Assembly: GCA_020161695.1 (NCBI GenBank)
Contig: JAIUOO010000006.1
Coordinates: 1-64,000 of the forward strand
Direction of reading: 5' to 3'
Length of the DNA: 64,000 nucleotides
Source of the DNA: Pseudomonadota bacterium
GTDB lineage: Bacteria > Pseudomonadota > Alphaproteobacteria > Rhizobiales > Phreatobacteraceae
Shown: piece after piece, positions 54,117 through 62,048 of the stretch
Numbering within the stretch: the first letter of the stretch is position 1
Layout of the letters: each line of letters starts with the position of its first letter
Translations under genes and position numbers: made by a program
The notes under the pieces: model-generated
Told to the model about the DNA's origin: nothing
Database searches by the model: none
The model's input: only the letters and a program-made list of their open reading frames with translations

Positions 54117-54292
54117 GCGGGCCTGCGGCGCCGACCGGTTCCGCGGCGGGGGAATCTCCGCAGACGGCGCATCGCGGCGGACGATGCCCAAATTGCGTTG
54201 CATTGAGGTTAAGGCGGTGGCGCACGAAAATAGCGGGCCGGCTGGGGGCAGCCGACCCGCTCACCGAGAAACGTCGTGTCTGGCGTCCGGTG

Positions 54293-54610
54293 CTACCAGA
54301 CGCGGCAGAGGCGGACGCCGTGGCGGTTGATCCAGCAGCGGCGGCGCAGCGGCCGGCGGCGGTGCCAGTGGTGAGGCGGACCGTGGCGGTGGCCGTGACG
54401 ATGCCCGTGGCGATGCCCGTGGCGGTGGCGGTGATGCCGCTGCATCTCGGACGGTTCGCTGTCAGAGGCCGTTCCCGAAAACGCTGTGCGAATGCCGTCC
54501 GTCGTGCTGGTCGGAAGCTGCGGCGCGGCGGGAATTGCCAGCGCGACGCCGGGGATTGCAGTGGCGGCGAGAGTGCCGGCAAGGGCGGTCAGCAGCAGTC
54601 GGCGGTCCAT
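54293..54610 (-). CDS. Small secreted His/Arg-rich protein with C-terminal CX9C motif (paralogue A)
   Basis: 105 residues. The signal is MDRRLLLTALAGTLAATA, ending after ALA. Then comes DGIRTAF and EMQRHH, a low-complexity block of HRHG repeats (about 59-83), and the end RRCWINRHGVRLCRVW with two Cys nine residues apart. Two genes at 56516 and 58394 have the same signal start, EMQRR motif and C-terminal motif but Gly-rich centres. The His-rich centre could bind metal; that is inference. AGGAG precedes two adjacent ATGs; I chose the second to match the paralogues. Confidence 0.75.
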   Translation of the reverse strand: MDRRLLLTALAGTLAATAIPGVALAIPAAPQLPTSTTDGIRTAFSGTASDSEPSEMQRHHRHRHGHRHGHRHGHRHGPPHHWHRRRPLRRRCWINRHGVRLCRVW

Positions 54611-54746
54611 CATGGTCTCCTTGATGATCGTCGGCAGGAATCTTGAGAACGCTGCCGGGACGGCGTGGTTCCGCTGCACGCAAGGCGTGCGGTCGCGACA
54701 TCCTGTTCCCTTGACGGCGCGAGCGGGCGCGAACGAGATCAGTGCG

Positions 54747-55469
54747 ATGACCCTTGCCGAACGCCTGCGCCCGTCGCGCCTTGCCGCACTCGTCCGCAAA
54801 GAGCTTCTGCTCATCGTCGCGCTGGCCTCGATCGCCGGCGGCGTCCTGCTCTTTCTCCGCCTCGCCGACCTCGTCGTCGAGGAAGAGACGGATGCCTTCG
54901 ACCGGGCGGTGTTCCTGGCGTTCCGCGTCGCCGGCAATCCGGCCGAGACGATCGGGCCGGCCTGGCTGCCGGCCATCGTTCGCGACATCACGGCGCTCGG
55001 CGGAGTCGCGGCACTGACCCTGATCGTGCTGTTCACCGCGACCTATCTCCTGATCGTCGGCAAGCGCGGAGCGGCGGCGCTCGTCCTCGTCTCGGTGATC
55101 AGCGGGACCGCGCTCAGCCAGGCGCTGAAGTGGTGGTTCGACCGGGCGCGGCCGGACCTCGTTCCCGGCATCGTGCTGCCGTCGGATGCCAGCTTTCCGA
55201 GCGGCCACGCCATGCTCTCGGCCATCGCCTATCTGACACTCGGTGCCTTGCTCACCCGGGTCGAGCCCAATCCCAGGGCGCGGGTCTTCTTTATCGCCAC
55301 GGCGGTCGCGATGACCGTCATGATCGGCATCAGCCGGGTCTATCTCGGCGTCCACTGGCCGACCGACGTGCTGGCCGGCTGGGCGCTTGGCGGCGCCTGG
55401 GCGCTGCTGTGCTGGATCGCCGCGCTCTGGCTCCAGCGGCGCGGGGCGGTCGAGGGACCGCGCGGATGA
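54747..55469 (+). CDS. PAP2 family phosphatase, membrane-bound
   Basis: 240 residues with about six spans. The three phosphatase motifs are KWWFDRARPDL, FPSGHAML and SRVYLGVHWPTDVLAG, all with catalytic residues intact. Members remove phosphate from lipid phosphates such as phosphatidate or undecaprenyl pyrophosphate at the outer face of the inner membrane. The ATG at 54747 begins MTLAERLRPSR. It is divergent from the small His-rich gene and 118 bp ahead of DUF5993-dsbB. Confidence 0.92.
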   Translation: MTLAERLRPSRLAALVRKELLLIVALASIAGGVLLFLRLADLVVEEETDAFDRAVFLAFRVAGNPAETIGPAWLPAIVRDITALGGVAALTLIVLFTATYLLIVGKRGAAALVLVSVISGTALSQALKWWFDRARPDLVPGIVLPSDASFPSGHAMLSAIAYLTLGALLTRVEPNPRARVFFIATAVAMTVMIGISRVYLGVHWPTDVLAGWALGGAWALLCWIAALWLQRRGAVEGPRG

Positions 55470-55587
55470 TGCTGCCAGCCGGGGCTTGACCCGGGGCCGG
55501 GGGCCGACGCAGGGTTGCGCCTGCTTTCCTCGCACGCGGGCGATCGGGCCGCGGCGTCCGGGAGGCTGCCTCCGGGGGGCAATCATC

Positions 55588-55788
55588 ATGATGGTTGCAG
55601 TCTTCGCCACGATGGCGCTCGCCATCCTCGTCGGCCAGTTCGGGCCGCGCTGGCTGGCCGCCCTGTTCCTGACAGCCTGTATCGGCCTCTTCGCGTGGCT
55701 GTTCCTGTTCGAGATCTACAGCCCCGAATGGGGCTTCAGGATGCCGTGGCTGCAGACGCTGCTTGGCGCGCCCGGACGGGAGGGCTGA
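55588..55788 (+). CDS. DUF5993 family small membrane protein
   Basis: 66 residues, two hydrophobic spans (VAVFATMALAILVGQ and WLAALFLTACIGLFAWLFLF), then EIYSPEWGFRMPWLQT. This matches DUF5993, typically encoded just before a DsbB-like gene, as here (3 bp gap). Function unknown; presumably a partner of the DsbB-like protein. GGGGGGC precedes the ATG at 55588. Confidence 0.85.
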   Translation: MMVAVFATMALAILVGQFGPRWLAALFLTACIGLFAWLFLFEIYSPEWGFRMPWLQTLLGAPGREG

Positions 55789-55791
55789 GCC

Positions 55792-56439
55792 ATGCTGGGG
55801 GCGGCTGTTCCGGAAGGCGATCACCAGGCCCGGCTCGGCGGCCGCGGCGGGCGGTTTCTAGCGCGGCTCAACTATCTCTATCTGCTGCTGATGCTGGTCG
55901 TGATCGCCGGCATCCTCACGGCGGCGATGGTGATGCAATATGCAAAGGGGGAACTGCCTTGTCCGCTCTGCCTTTTGCAGCGCGTCGCGCTGTTCGGCAT
56001 CGCCTACGGCATCATCCAGAACTTCCGCGGCCGGTTCTCCTATCAGAACACCGGGATCAGCCTCGTCTTCGCGGTCCTGCTGCTGATCGTCGCCAGCCGG
56101 CAGACCCTGCTCGACATCTATCCGCGCCCCGGTCACGAATATATCGGCACGGCGATCCTCGGCCTGCACATGCCGGTCTGGTCGGTGATCATCGCGTCGA
56201 CGATCATCTCGGCCTACGCGCTGAAGCTCGCCATTCTCGGCGGCGACGAGCACCTCGCAGACTATCCGGCGGCGGAATTTCCGCTGCTCGCCCGGCTGGC
56301 CGATTTCGGCGCGGCCTATGTCATCGTGCTCTGCCTGATCAATCTCGGCTCGGCCGTCGTGCAGTGCGGCTTCGGCGAGTGCCACACCATGGGCTACAAA
56401 CTCATCGAGAACGGCCTGCCCGGCCTCTGGCTGAAGTAG
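55792..56439 (+). CDS. DsbB-family disulfide bond formation protein
   Basis: 215 residues, four to five spans. The first periplasmic Cys pair is in ELPCPLCLLQR, the DsbB quinone-linked motif. A second pair lies far downstream in VQCGFGECHTMGY after the last span region and probably replaces the usual second loop pair. It reoxidises a periplasmic thiol oxidase with quinone. No dsbA is adjacent. Three secreted proteins with conserved Cys pairs are encoded around it. Confidence 0.88.
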   Translation: MLGAAVPEGDHQARLGGRGGRFLARLNYLYLLLMLVVIAGILTAAMVMQYAKGELPCPLCLLQRVALFGIAYGIIQNFRGRFSYQNTGISLVFAVLLLIVASRQTLLDIYPRPGHEYIGTAILGLHMPVWSVIIASTIISAYALKLAILGGDEHLADYPAAEFPLLARLADFGAAYVIVLCLINLGSAVVQCGFGECHTMGYKLIENGLPGLWLK

Positions 56440-56463
56440 TTCTCTCCCGACACCTGACAGAAA

Positions 56464-56490
56464 AGCCCGGCCGCCTTGGGCGACCGGGCT
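56464..56490. terminator. Bidirectional terminator between dsbB and paralogue B
   Basis: AGCCCGG and CCGGGCT form the outer stem; GCC/GGC pair inside. It lies between convergent stops at 56439 and 56516. Confidence 0.75.
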
Positions 56491-56515
56491 CGTCATTTGC
56501 TGAGGTATCAGCGGG

Positions 56516-56944
56516 TTACCAGTACATCGGCGGGCGACGACAGACGAACTCGCCCCAGCGATTCACGAAGCAACGGCGGCGAGGGGCCCAGGGACCGGGT
56601 CCGCCCCAGTAGCGCCGGCGACGCCAGCCCCAGCCCGGGCCAGGTCCGCCCCAATAGCGACGACGCCCCCAGCCGCCACCGCCGCCCCAGCCGCGACGGA
56701 ACCCGCCACCGCGGAAACCGCCACCCCTGAAGCCGCGGCCACCACCGCGAAAGCCACCACGGCCACCGCCGCGCCGCTGCATCTCGACGGGCTCGCCGCC
56801 GAGCGCCGCGCGGACACCGGCAAGGTCGCTGGCGGGATCACCGCTACCTGCGGCAAGAGGCGCCGCGCTCGCGGCAGAAACGCCCAGCGCCGACGTCGCA
56901 ACGACGCCGCCGACAAGAGCCAGAAGCAAGGATCTTCGATCCAT
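56516..56944 (-). CDS. Small secreted Gly/Arg/Trp-rich protein with CX9C motif (paralogue B)
   Basis: 142 residues. The signal MDRRSLLLALVGGVVATSA ends after ASAA. Then LAGVRAALGGEPVEMQRR, a Gly/Arg/Phe block of GGGFRGGG-type repeats, a Trp/Gly/Arg block (GWGWRRRRYWGG twice), and the end RRRCFVNRWGEFVCRRP with the CX9C pair. AAGGAGATG precedes the ATG at 56944. It belongs to the same three-gene set as 54293 and 58394. Function unknown; composition suits a surface-matrix or metal- or polyanion-binding protein. Confidence 0.78.
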   Translation of the reverse strand: MDRRSLLLALVGGVVATSALGVSAASAAPLAAGSGDPASDLAGVRAALGGEPVEMQRRGGGRGGFRGGGRGFRGGGFRGGGFRRGWGGGGGWGRRRYWGGPGPGWGWRRRRYWGGPGPWAPRRRCFVNRWGEFVCRRPPMYW

Positions 56945-57037
56945 GGTCACATCTCCTTCGAAACGAGATGCCGCCACCCACAGTCAGACTAGCATATCCG
57001 TGGCGATGTCCATGGAAAAACATCAGCAAACTGAACG

Positions 57038-57069
57038 GGTTCCGCATTGCGATGCAGCAACGCGGAACC
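57038..57069 (-). terminator. Hairpin after the TRAP binding-protein gene
   Basis: GGTTCCGC and GCGGAACC form the outer stem, TTGC/GCAA the inner one, with a GATGCA loop. It lies 19 bp beyond the dctP stop. There is no T-tract. Confidence 0.6.
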
Positions 57070-57087
57070 GCTTTGTTCAGCGCGGGT

Positions 57088-58206
57088 TCAGCGGGACTGG
57101 ACCTGCGACGAGGTGAAGGCGTCGTAGGGCAGTTCGGCGACGCGGAACCAGATCTGCTCCTTGCGCCAGTAGGGCAGCCAGGAATCGTAGAACTTCTTGA
57201 AGTTCGCATTGCTGGCGGCAAGCTCGCCGTAGAGCGCCATGGCCTCCTTGAAGGCCGCCTGCATCACGTCCTGCGGGAATGCGCGCAGTTCCGCGCCCGC
57301 CGCGACCAGCCGGAACAGCGCATCCGGGTTGGAATGGTCGTATTTGGCGACGGAGTGGGACAGCGCCTCGGCGCAGGCCGCCTCGACGACGGCGCGGTAG
57401 TGGGCCGGCAGGCCGTTCCACTTGTCCAGGTTCACGAAGAACGAGACGTTGGCGCAGCCTTCCCAGAAGCCGGGATAGTAGTAGTACTTGGCGACCTTCT
57501 GGAAGCCGAGCTTCTCGTCGTCCGCCGGACCGGAGAACTCCGCCGCGTCGATGGTGCCGCGCTCCAGCGAGGGATAGATGTCGCCGCCGGCGATCTGCTG
57601 CGGCACGACGCCGAGCCGGGCGAGGATGGTGCCGCCGAGGCCGGCAATGCGGAACTTCAGGCCCTTCAGGTCATTGACCGTCTTGATCTCCTTGCGGAAC
57701 CAGCCACCCATCTGCGCGCCGGTATTGCCGGAGGGGATGGCGTGGACGTTGTGGCCCTTCATGAACTCGGCGATCAGCTCGCGGCCGCCGCCGTGATAGA
57801 GCCAGGCATTGGTCTGGCGGGTGTTGAGGCCGAAGGGCAGCGAGGTGTCGAAGGCGAAGGCCGGATCCTTGCCGATATAGAAGCTCGACAGCGAGTGCGA
57901 GCACTCCACGGTGCCGCTCTGGACGGCATCGAGCGCCTGCAGCGCCGGGACGATCTCGCCGGCCGCGAACGGCTGGATCTGGAACTGGCCGTCGGTCGCC
58001 TCCGACACGCGCTTGGCGACCTGGGTGGACAGGCCGAACAGCGTATCGAGGCTCTTCGGATAGCTGGAGGTCAGACGCCACGTGATTTTCGGGTTGGCCT
58101 GCGCGATGGCGGGGGTCGCGATCGCCGCTGCGGCGCCGGCAATGCCGGCCGTGCCAACGAAGGCGCGGCGGTCGAGCGGCCTGCGGGTGGAAGTGTCTTG
58201 CGACAT
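57088..58206 (-). CDS. dctP: TRAP transporter substrate-binding protein (DctP family), Tat-exported
   Basis: 372 residues. The signal has RRPLDRRAFVGTAGIAG, a twin-arginine (Tat) motif, ending after AIAQA. The mature DctP fold shows WRLTSSYPKSLDTLFGLST, GEIVPALQALDAVQSGTVEC, FRIAGLGGTILARLGVVPQQ and DAAEFSGPADDEKLGF; this resembles the keto-acid/TakP branch. It should capture an organic acid in the periplasm. The membrane subunits dctQ and dctM are not adjacent, so it must work with a pump encoded elsewhere. GAGAGGAC precedes the ATG at 58206. Confidence 0.92.
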   Translation of the reverse strand: MSQDTSTRRPLDRRAFVGTAGIAGAAAAIATPAIAQANPKITWRLTSSYPKSLDTLFGLSTQVAKRVSEATDGQFQIQPFAAGEIVPALQALDAVQSGTVECSHSLSSFYIGKDPAFAFDTSLPFGLNTRQTNAWLYHGGGRELIAEFMKGHNVHAIPSGNTGAQMGGWFRKEIKTVNDLKGLKFRIAGLGGTILARLGVVPQQIAGGDIYPSLERGTIDAAEFSGPADDEKLGFQKVAKYYYYPGFWEGCANVSFFVNLDKWNGLPAHYRAVVEAACAEALSHSVAKYDHSNPDALFRLVAAGAELRAFPQDVMQAAFKEAMALYGELAASNANFKKFYDSWLPYWRKEQIWFRVAELPYDAFTSSQVQSR

Positions 58207-58344
58207 GGCGTGTCCTCTCAGAGCATTCTGGGCCGGTCGGGAAGGGACCCTGCCGGCGGGCGCGGACCATATCGCGGCGGAGGCCGCTCTGCTCTGCGTC
58301 TGGTTCCGGTCTGCCTTCTGCCGTTGTGATCCCCGATCGATGAA

Positions 58345-58368
58345 AAGCCCGGCGGTAAGGCCGGGCTT
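58345..58368 (-). terminator. Terminator after paralogue C
   Basis: AAGCCCGGC and GCCGGGCTT pair around a 6-nt loop, 26 bp beyond the stop of the Gly-rich gene at 58394; four A (T on the transcript) flank the left arm. Confidence 0.75.
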
Positions 58369-58393
58369 CGTCCGCTCGTGCGCCTGTCGCGCT

Positions 58394-58858
58394 TCAGAAG
58401 AACGGGAAGGGGAACGGCACGACGGGCACGGCCGGGACATAGGGCCGCCGGCAGACGCGGTAACCCCACCGGTCGATCCAGCAGCGGCGATAGGGATAGC
58501 CGTAGCCATAGCCGTATCCGTAGAACGGGCCGCCGTAGAAGCCGCCGCCATAATAGGATCCGCCGTAATAGGGGCCGCCATAGCCACGCCAGCGCGGGCC
58601 ACGGTACCCGCCGCGCCAGCCGCCGCCGGGCCTGAAGTTGCCGCCGCCGCGGAACGCTCCCCCGCCGCCGCGGAAGCCGCCGCCCCGGCCGCCGCCCCGG
58701 CGCTGCATCTCGATCGGACCACCCGTGCCGAGGGCGGAGCGTATGCCGTCAAGCGTTGCGGGAGCAGTCCCCGCCGGGCCTGCGGCAGCGGTGCGGCCGG
58801 CGATGGCGGAAGCGGCGAGGCCCCCCGCAACGACGGCGAAGAATGACCTGCGGTCCAT
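58394..58858 (-). CDS. Small secreted Gly/Tyr-rich protein with CX9C motif (paralogue C)
   Basis: 154 residues. The signal MDRRSFFAVVAGGLAASAI ends after AAA. Then LDGIRSALGTGGPIEMQRR, a GGGFRGGG block, a Gly/Tyr block (YYGGSYYGGGFYGG, YGYGYGYGYPY), the CX9C motif RRCWIDRWGYRVCRRP, and a hydrophobic Pro/Val/Phe tail not found in the other two. GGGAGAAC precedes the ATG at 58858. The Tyr/Gly block recalls structural or adhesive proteins, but no homology is claimed. Confidence 0.78.
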   Translation of the reverse strand: MDRRSFFAVVAGGLAASAIAGRTAAAGPAGTAPATLDGIRSALGTGGPIEMQRRGGGRGGGFRGGGGAFRGGGNFRPGGGWRGGYRGPRWRGYGGPYYGGSYYGGGFYGGPFYGYGYGYGYPYRRCWIDRWGYRVCRRPYVPAVPVVPFPFPFF

Positions 58859-59013
58859 GCCCGTTCTCCCTGGAACGAAAGACGCCCTGCGTCACAACGC
58901 CGACGAGGCGGTTTCGGTTCCCGGGGATTGGCGTGGCAAGTCGTCCCGCCGCGCCCAGTTGGCGTTTTCGCCGGCCGGCGCTATCAGGGCGGCAAGCGTA
59001 CCGAGGCACGATC

Positions 59014-59271
59014 ATGACCGACACCCCCGCAAACCCCTCCGACACCCCGCCCGACCGGCTCTCGACCAACCCGGACAGCCCCTACTACGACGAGGCCGTA
59101 CTGGCCCGCGATGTCGGCGTCCGCTTCAAGGGCGTCGAGAAGAACAATGTCGACGAGTACTGCGTTTCGGAAGGCTGGGTGCGGGTGACCGCCGGCAATT
59201 CCAAGGACCGTCACGGCAATCCGCTGACGATCAAGCTGACCGGCAAGGTCGAGCCCTATTTCCGCACCTGA
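59014..59271 (+). CDS. DUF3297 family protein
   Basis: 85 residues: a disordered Pro/Thr/Asp start (TDTPANPSDTPPDRLSTNPD), then YYDEAVLARDVGVRFKGVEK, NNVDEYCVSEGWVRVTAGN and the closing GNPLTIKLTGKVEPYF. This is the DUF3297 pattern. It is cytosolic, of unknown function. The ATG at 59014 follows GAGGCACG. It is convergent with the VOC gene. Confidence 0.88.
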   Translation: MTDTPANPSDTPPDRLSTNPDSPYYDEAVLARDVGVRFKGVEKNNVDEYCVSEGWVRVTAGNSKDRHGNPLTIKLTGKVEPYFRT

Positions 59272-59295
59272 GCGGGGGCGCCCGGCCGCTGCTAT

Positions 59296-59724
59296 TCACG
59301 CCGCCGCGGGCGGCGCGACCATGTAGCGGTCCCAGAAGCCTTCCGCCGGCTCGCACTGTTCGACGACGTCCACCCACAGGCCCGACGGGTCGAAGAAGCC
59401 GAAGCGGATCTGCCCGAAAGGCTCGCGCGTCAGCGGCAGCGCGACCGGCAGCCCCTGCGCCACGGCTTCGGCATGGGCGGCGGCGGCATCCTCGACCTGT
59501 AATTCGAAGCACATGCCCCTGCCGGAGAAGGCGTCCGGACCGGGCGGCGCGGAGGGGTGGTCCGGGGTCATGAAGGCCAGCGTGGCGCTGCCGTCCTCGG
59601 CCATGACGAGGGTGAACCAGGTGCTGTCGAAAGCGATGGCGAAGCCGAGATGCGACACCCAGAAGTCCCGGCAGGCATCCTTGTTCGTCGTGACGATGAT
59701 CGGATAGCGGTCCGCGAAGCGCAT
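59296..59724 (-). CDS. VOC superfamily protein (glyoxalase/bleomycin-resistance fold)
   Basis: 142 residues with the two beta-alpha-beta-beta-beta repeats of the VOC fold: YPIIVTTNKDACRDFWVSHLGF, then FTLVMAEDGSATLAFM and the second repeat MCFELQVEDAAAAHAEAVAQ, FGFFDPSGLWVDVVEQ. The late Glu is in the metal-ligand position; the first His ligand of glyoxalase I is not evident. It may bind or modify a small toxic compound. It is divergent from a TetR gene that likely controls it. Confidence 0.88.
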   Translation of the reverse strand: MRFADRYPIIVTTNKDACRDFWVSHLGFAIAFDSTWFTLVMAEDGSATLAFMTPDHPSAPPGPDAFSGRGMCFELQVEDAAAAHAEAVAQGLPVALPLTREPFGQIRFGFFDPSGLWVDVVEQCEPAEGFWDRYMVAPPAAA

Positions 59725-59773
59725 GACTTGGATCCTCCTGTTTGACCCGCGTGCTGCCTGCCGCTAAAAAGAA

Positions 59774-59812
59774 ACAGACTGTCTGTTTTTATAAACCGAC
59801 AGATTGTCTGTC
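59774..59812. promoter_or_regulatory. Paired TetR operators between VOC and TetR genes
   Basis: ACAGACTGTCTGT (59774-59786) and GACAGATTGTCTGTC (59798-59812) are two palindromes with the same half-site ACAGA/TCTGT, 25 bp centre to centre. Confidence 0.8.
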
Positions 59813-59824
59813 AATGGATGAGCC

Positions 59825-60415
59825 ATGGCGAAGAATGCCGACCGATCGGCCGCGACGCGCGGCAGACTGATGTCCGTCGCGCGCGCCCTGTTCGCCGCCG
59901 ATGGCTATGCGGCGACCGGGACCGAGACGATCCTTGACGGCGCGGGGGTAAAGCGCGGCGCGCTCTATCACCACTTCCGCGACAAGGCGGAGCTGTTCGA
60001 GGCGGTGTGCCGAGAACTCGCCGAGGAAGCGGCGGCCGCCATCGTCACGGCGGCTGGGCGCGAGACACGTGCCTATGACGCGCTGGTTGCCGGCTCGCTG
60101 GCCTGGTTCGACGTCATGCTACGGCCGGACGTGCGCCGGATTCTGGTGATCGAGGCGCCCGGCGTGCTTGGATGGGAGCACTGGAATGCGCTCGACGCGC
60201 AGCATGGCTTCGGCCTGCTGAAGCAGGGTGTGGCGGCGGCCCTCGACGAGGGGTCGCTGATCTTCGATGGCGGTGCGGGCACGCTGGCGCTGCTGTTCAA
60301 TGGCGCGATGAATGGCGCGGTGGTCCATGCTGGCGCGGCGGACGCCGACGATATCAGCGCTATCCGGCAGGGTATCGTCGCGCTGATCGCCGCATTCGGG
60401 CCGGCACGGGACTGA
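59825..60415 (+). CDS. TetR family transcriptional regulator
   Basis: 196 residues. The HTH is [47 protein letters not shown] split over helices 2-4. The C-terminal ligand domain ([37 protein letters not shown]) resembles the YcdC/AcrR-like C-terminal family. It probably represses itself and the divergent VOC gene through the two palindromes before its start. The ligand is unknown. It lies 153 bp ahead of glmM on the same strand. Confidence 0.92.
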   Translation: MAKNADRSAATRGRLMSVARALFAADGYAATGTETILDGAGVKRGALYHHFRDKAELFEAVCRELAEEAAAAIVTAAGRETRAYDALVAGSLAWFDVMLRPDVRRILVIEAPGVLGWEHWNALDAQHGFGLLKQGVAAALDEGSLIFDGGAGTLALLFNGAMNGAVVHAGAADADDISAIRQGIVALIAAFGPARD

Positions 60416-60567
60416 ATGCACGGCTGTCACAGAGGTACATCGATTGTGAACCCGGTTCCGCGACATTTGCCCTGCCGACGCCTATAAGACGCGCCAGAGG
60501 CGAAAGCCTTGCGAATCACGACGCCGACCACGGCGCTTTTCAAGCCCATCTCAGCGAGACCACCTCA

Positions 60568-61914
60568 ATGGCCCGCAAATATTTCGGCACCGACGGCATT
60601 CGCGGCCGCGCCAATGCCTTTCCGGTCACGCCCGAATTCGCGATGAAGGTCGGCCAGGCCGCCGGCCTCGTCTTCCAGCGAGGCGACCACCGCCATCGCG
60701 TCATGATCGGCAAGGACACGCGCCTGTCCGGCTACATGATCGAGAACGCGCTGGTGGCAGGCTTCACCTCGGTCGGCATGGACGTATTGCTCGTCGGGCC
60801 GATGCCGACGCCTGCCGTGGCGATGCTGACGCGCTCGATGCGCGCCGATCTCGGCGTGATGATCTCGGCGTCCCACAACCCGTTCGACGACAACGGCATC
60901 AAGCTGTTCGCTCCCGATGGCTACAAGCTCAGCGACGAAGTCGAGCGGGGGATCGAGCGGCTGCTCGATCAGGATCTGTCGAAGAAGCTCGCCGCCTCGC
61001 GCGCGCTCGGGCGCGCCAAGCGCATCGACGACGCCCAGGCGCGCTATATCGAGTTCGCCAAGCGCACCCTGCCGCGCAATCTCGACCTCTCCGGCCTGCG
61101 CATCGTCATCGATTGCGCCAATGGCGCGGGCTACAAGGTGTCGCCGGCGGCGCTGTGGGAACTTGGCGCAGAGGTCTTCACGATCGGCGACAAGCCGGAC
61201 GGCTTCAACATCAATGACGAATGCGGCTCGACGCATCCCTTCGCGCTGGTCGAGAAGGTGCGGGAGGTGCGCGCCGATATCGGCATTGCCCTCGACGGCG
61301 ACGCTGACCGCGTGCTGATCGTTGACGAGAAGGGCCAGATCGTCGATGGCGACCAGCTGATGGCGGTCGTCGCCCAGTCCTGGCTCGAGGACGGCCGCCT
61401 CGCCCAGCCCGGCATCGTGGCGACGGTCATGTCCAATCTCGGCCTGGAGCGCTTCCTGACGGGGCTCGGCCTCCAGCTCGCGCGCACGCCGGTCGGCGAC
61501 CGCTATGTGCTGGAGCACATGCGCGAGCATGGCTACAACGTCGGCGGCGAGCAGTCCGGCCACATCATCCTGTCGGATTATTCGACCACCGGCGACGGCC
61601 TTGTGGCGGCGCTGCAGGTGCTTGCCGTGGTGATCAAGATGGGCAAGCCCGTCTCCGAGGTCTGCCACCGCTTCGAGCCGCTGCCGCAGATCCTCAAGAA
61701 CGTGCGGTTCAAGGGCGGCAAGCCGCTGGAAGCCTCGTCGGTGGTCACCGCCATCGACGACGCCAAGGCCAAGCTCGGCAGCAGCGGCCGTCTGGTGATT
61801 CGCCCCTCGGGCACCGAACCCGTGATCCGCGTCATGGCGGAAGGCGACGATCGCGACCTCGTCGAGACGGTCGTGGACCAGATCGTCGATGCGGTGGCGA
61901 AGGCGGCGGCGTGA
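60568..61914 (+). CDS. glmM: Phosphoglucosamine mutase
   Basis: 448 residues, full length. [16 protein letters not shown] starts the protein; the phosphoserine is in [13 protein letters not shown]; the Mg loop is [11 protein letters not shown]; sugar specificity is in [12 protein letters not shown]; the phosphate loop is [12 protein letters not shown]. It converts glucosamine-6-phosphate to glucosamine-1-phosphate for peptidoglycan and LPS. It usually follows ftsH; here 14 kb of accessory genes lie between. Confidence 0.98.
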   Translation: MARKYFGTDGIRGRANAFPVTPEFAMKVGQAAGLVFQRGDHRHRVMIGKDTRLSGYMIENALVAGFTSVGMDVLLVGPMPTPAVAMLTRSMRADLGVMISASHNPFDDNGIKLFAPDGYKLSDEVERGIERLLDQDLSKKLAASRALGRAKRIDDAQARYIEFAKRTLPRNLDLSGLRIVIDCANGAGYKVSPAALWELGAEVFTIGDKPDGFNINDECGSTHPFALVEKVREVRADIGIALDGDADRVLIVDEKGQIVDGDQLMAVVAQSWLEDGRLAQPGIVATVMSNLGLERFLTGLGLQLARTPVGDRYVLEHMREHGYNVGGEQSGHIILSDYSTTGDGLVAALQVLAVVIKMGKPVSEVCHRFEPLPQILKNVRFKGGKPLEASSVVTAIDDAKAKLGSSGRLVIRPSGTEPVIRVMAEGDDRDLVETVVDQIVDAVAKAAA

Positions 61915-61952
61915 GCCCCATTTTCACCAGCCACTAACCCTGTTCGTTAGGG

Positions 61953-61967
61953 TTAAGCGGCTTTTAA
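61953..61967. promoter_or_regulatory. CtrA-type box upstream of outer-membrane barrel gene 1
   Basis: TTAAGCGGCTTTTAA, exact TTAA-N7-TTAA, ending 82 bp before the ATG at 62049. It overlaps the end of a TAACCCT/AGGGTTA hairpin (61935-61955) that may terminate glmM. Confidence 0.6.
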
Positions 61968-62048
61968 GCAATTGCTGCGACTTTTCCGGGTGTTGAACCT
62001 CGGGCGCGCCTTTGGACAGGGGCGAGGCCCTGACGCCAGGACCCAGCA

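Noticed and set aside
54117..54203. Longer N-terminus for the second diguanylate cyclase
   Set aside because: No ribosome-binding site before 54203 and the added residues are absent from the tandem paralogue.
57043..57058. Another TTGC..GCA regulatory box
   Set aside because: It lies inside a hairpin downstream of dctP, so the match is better explained as part of the terminator stem and loop.
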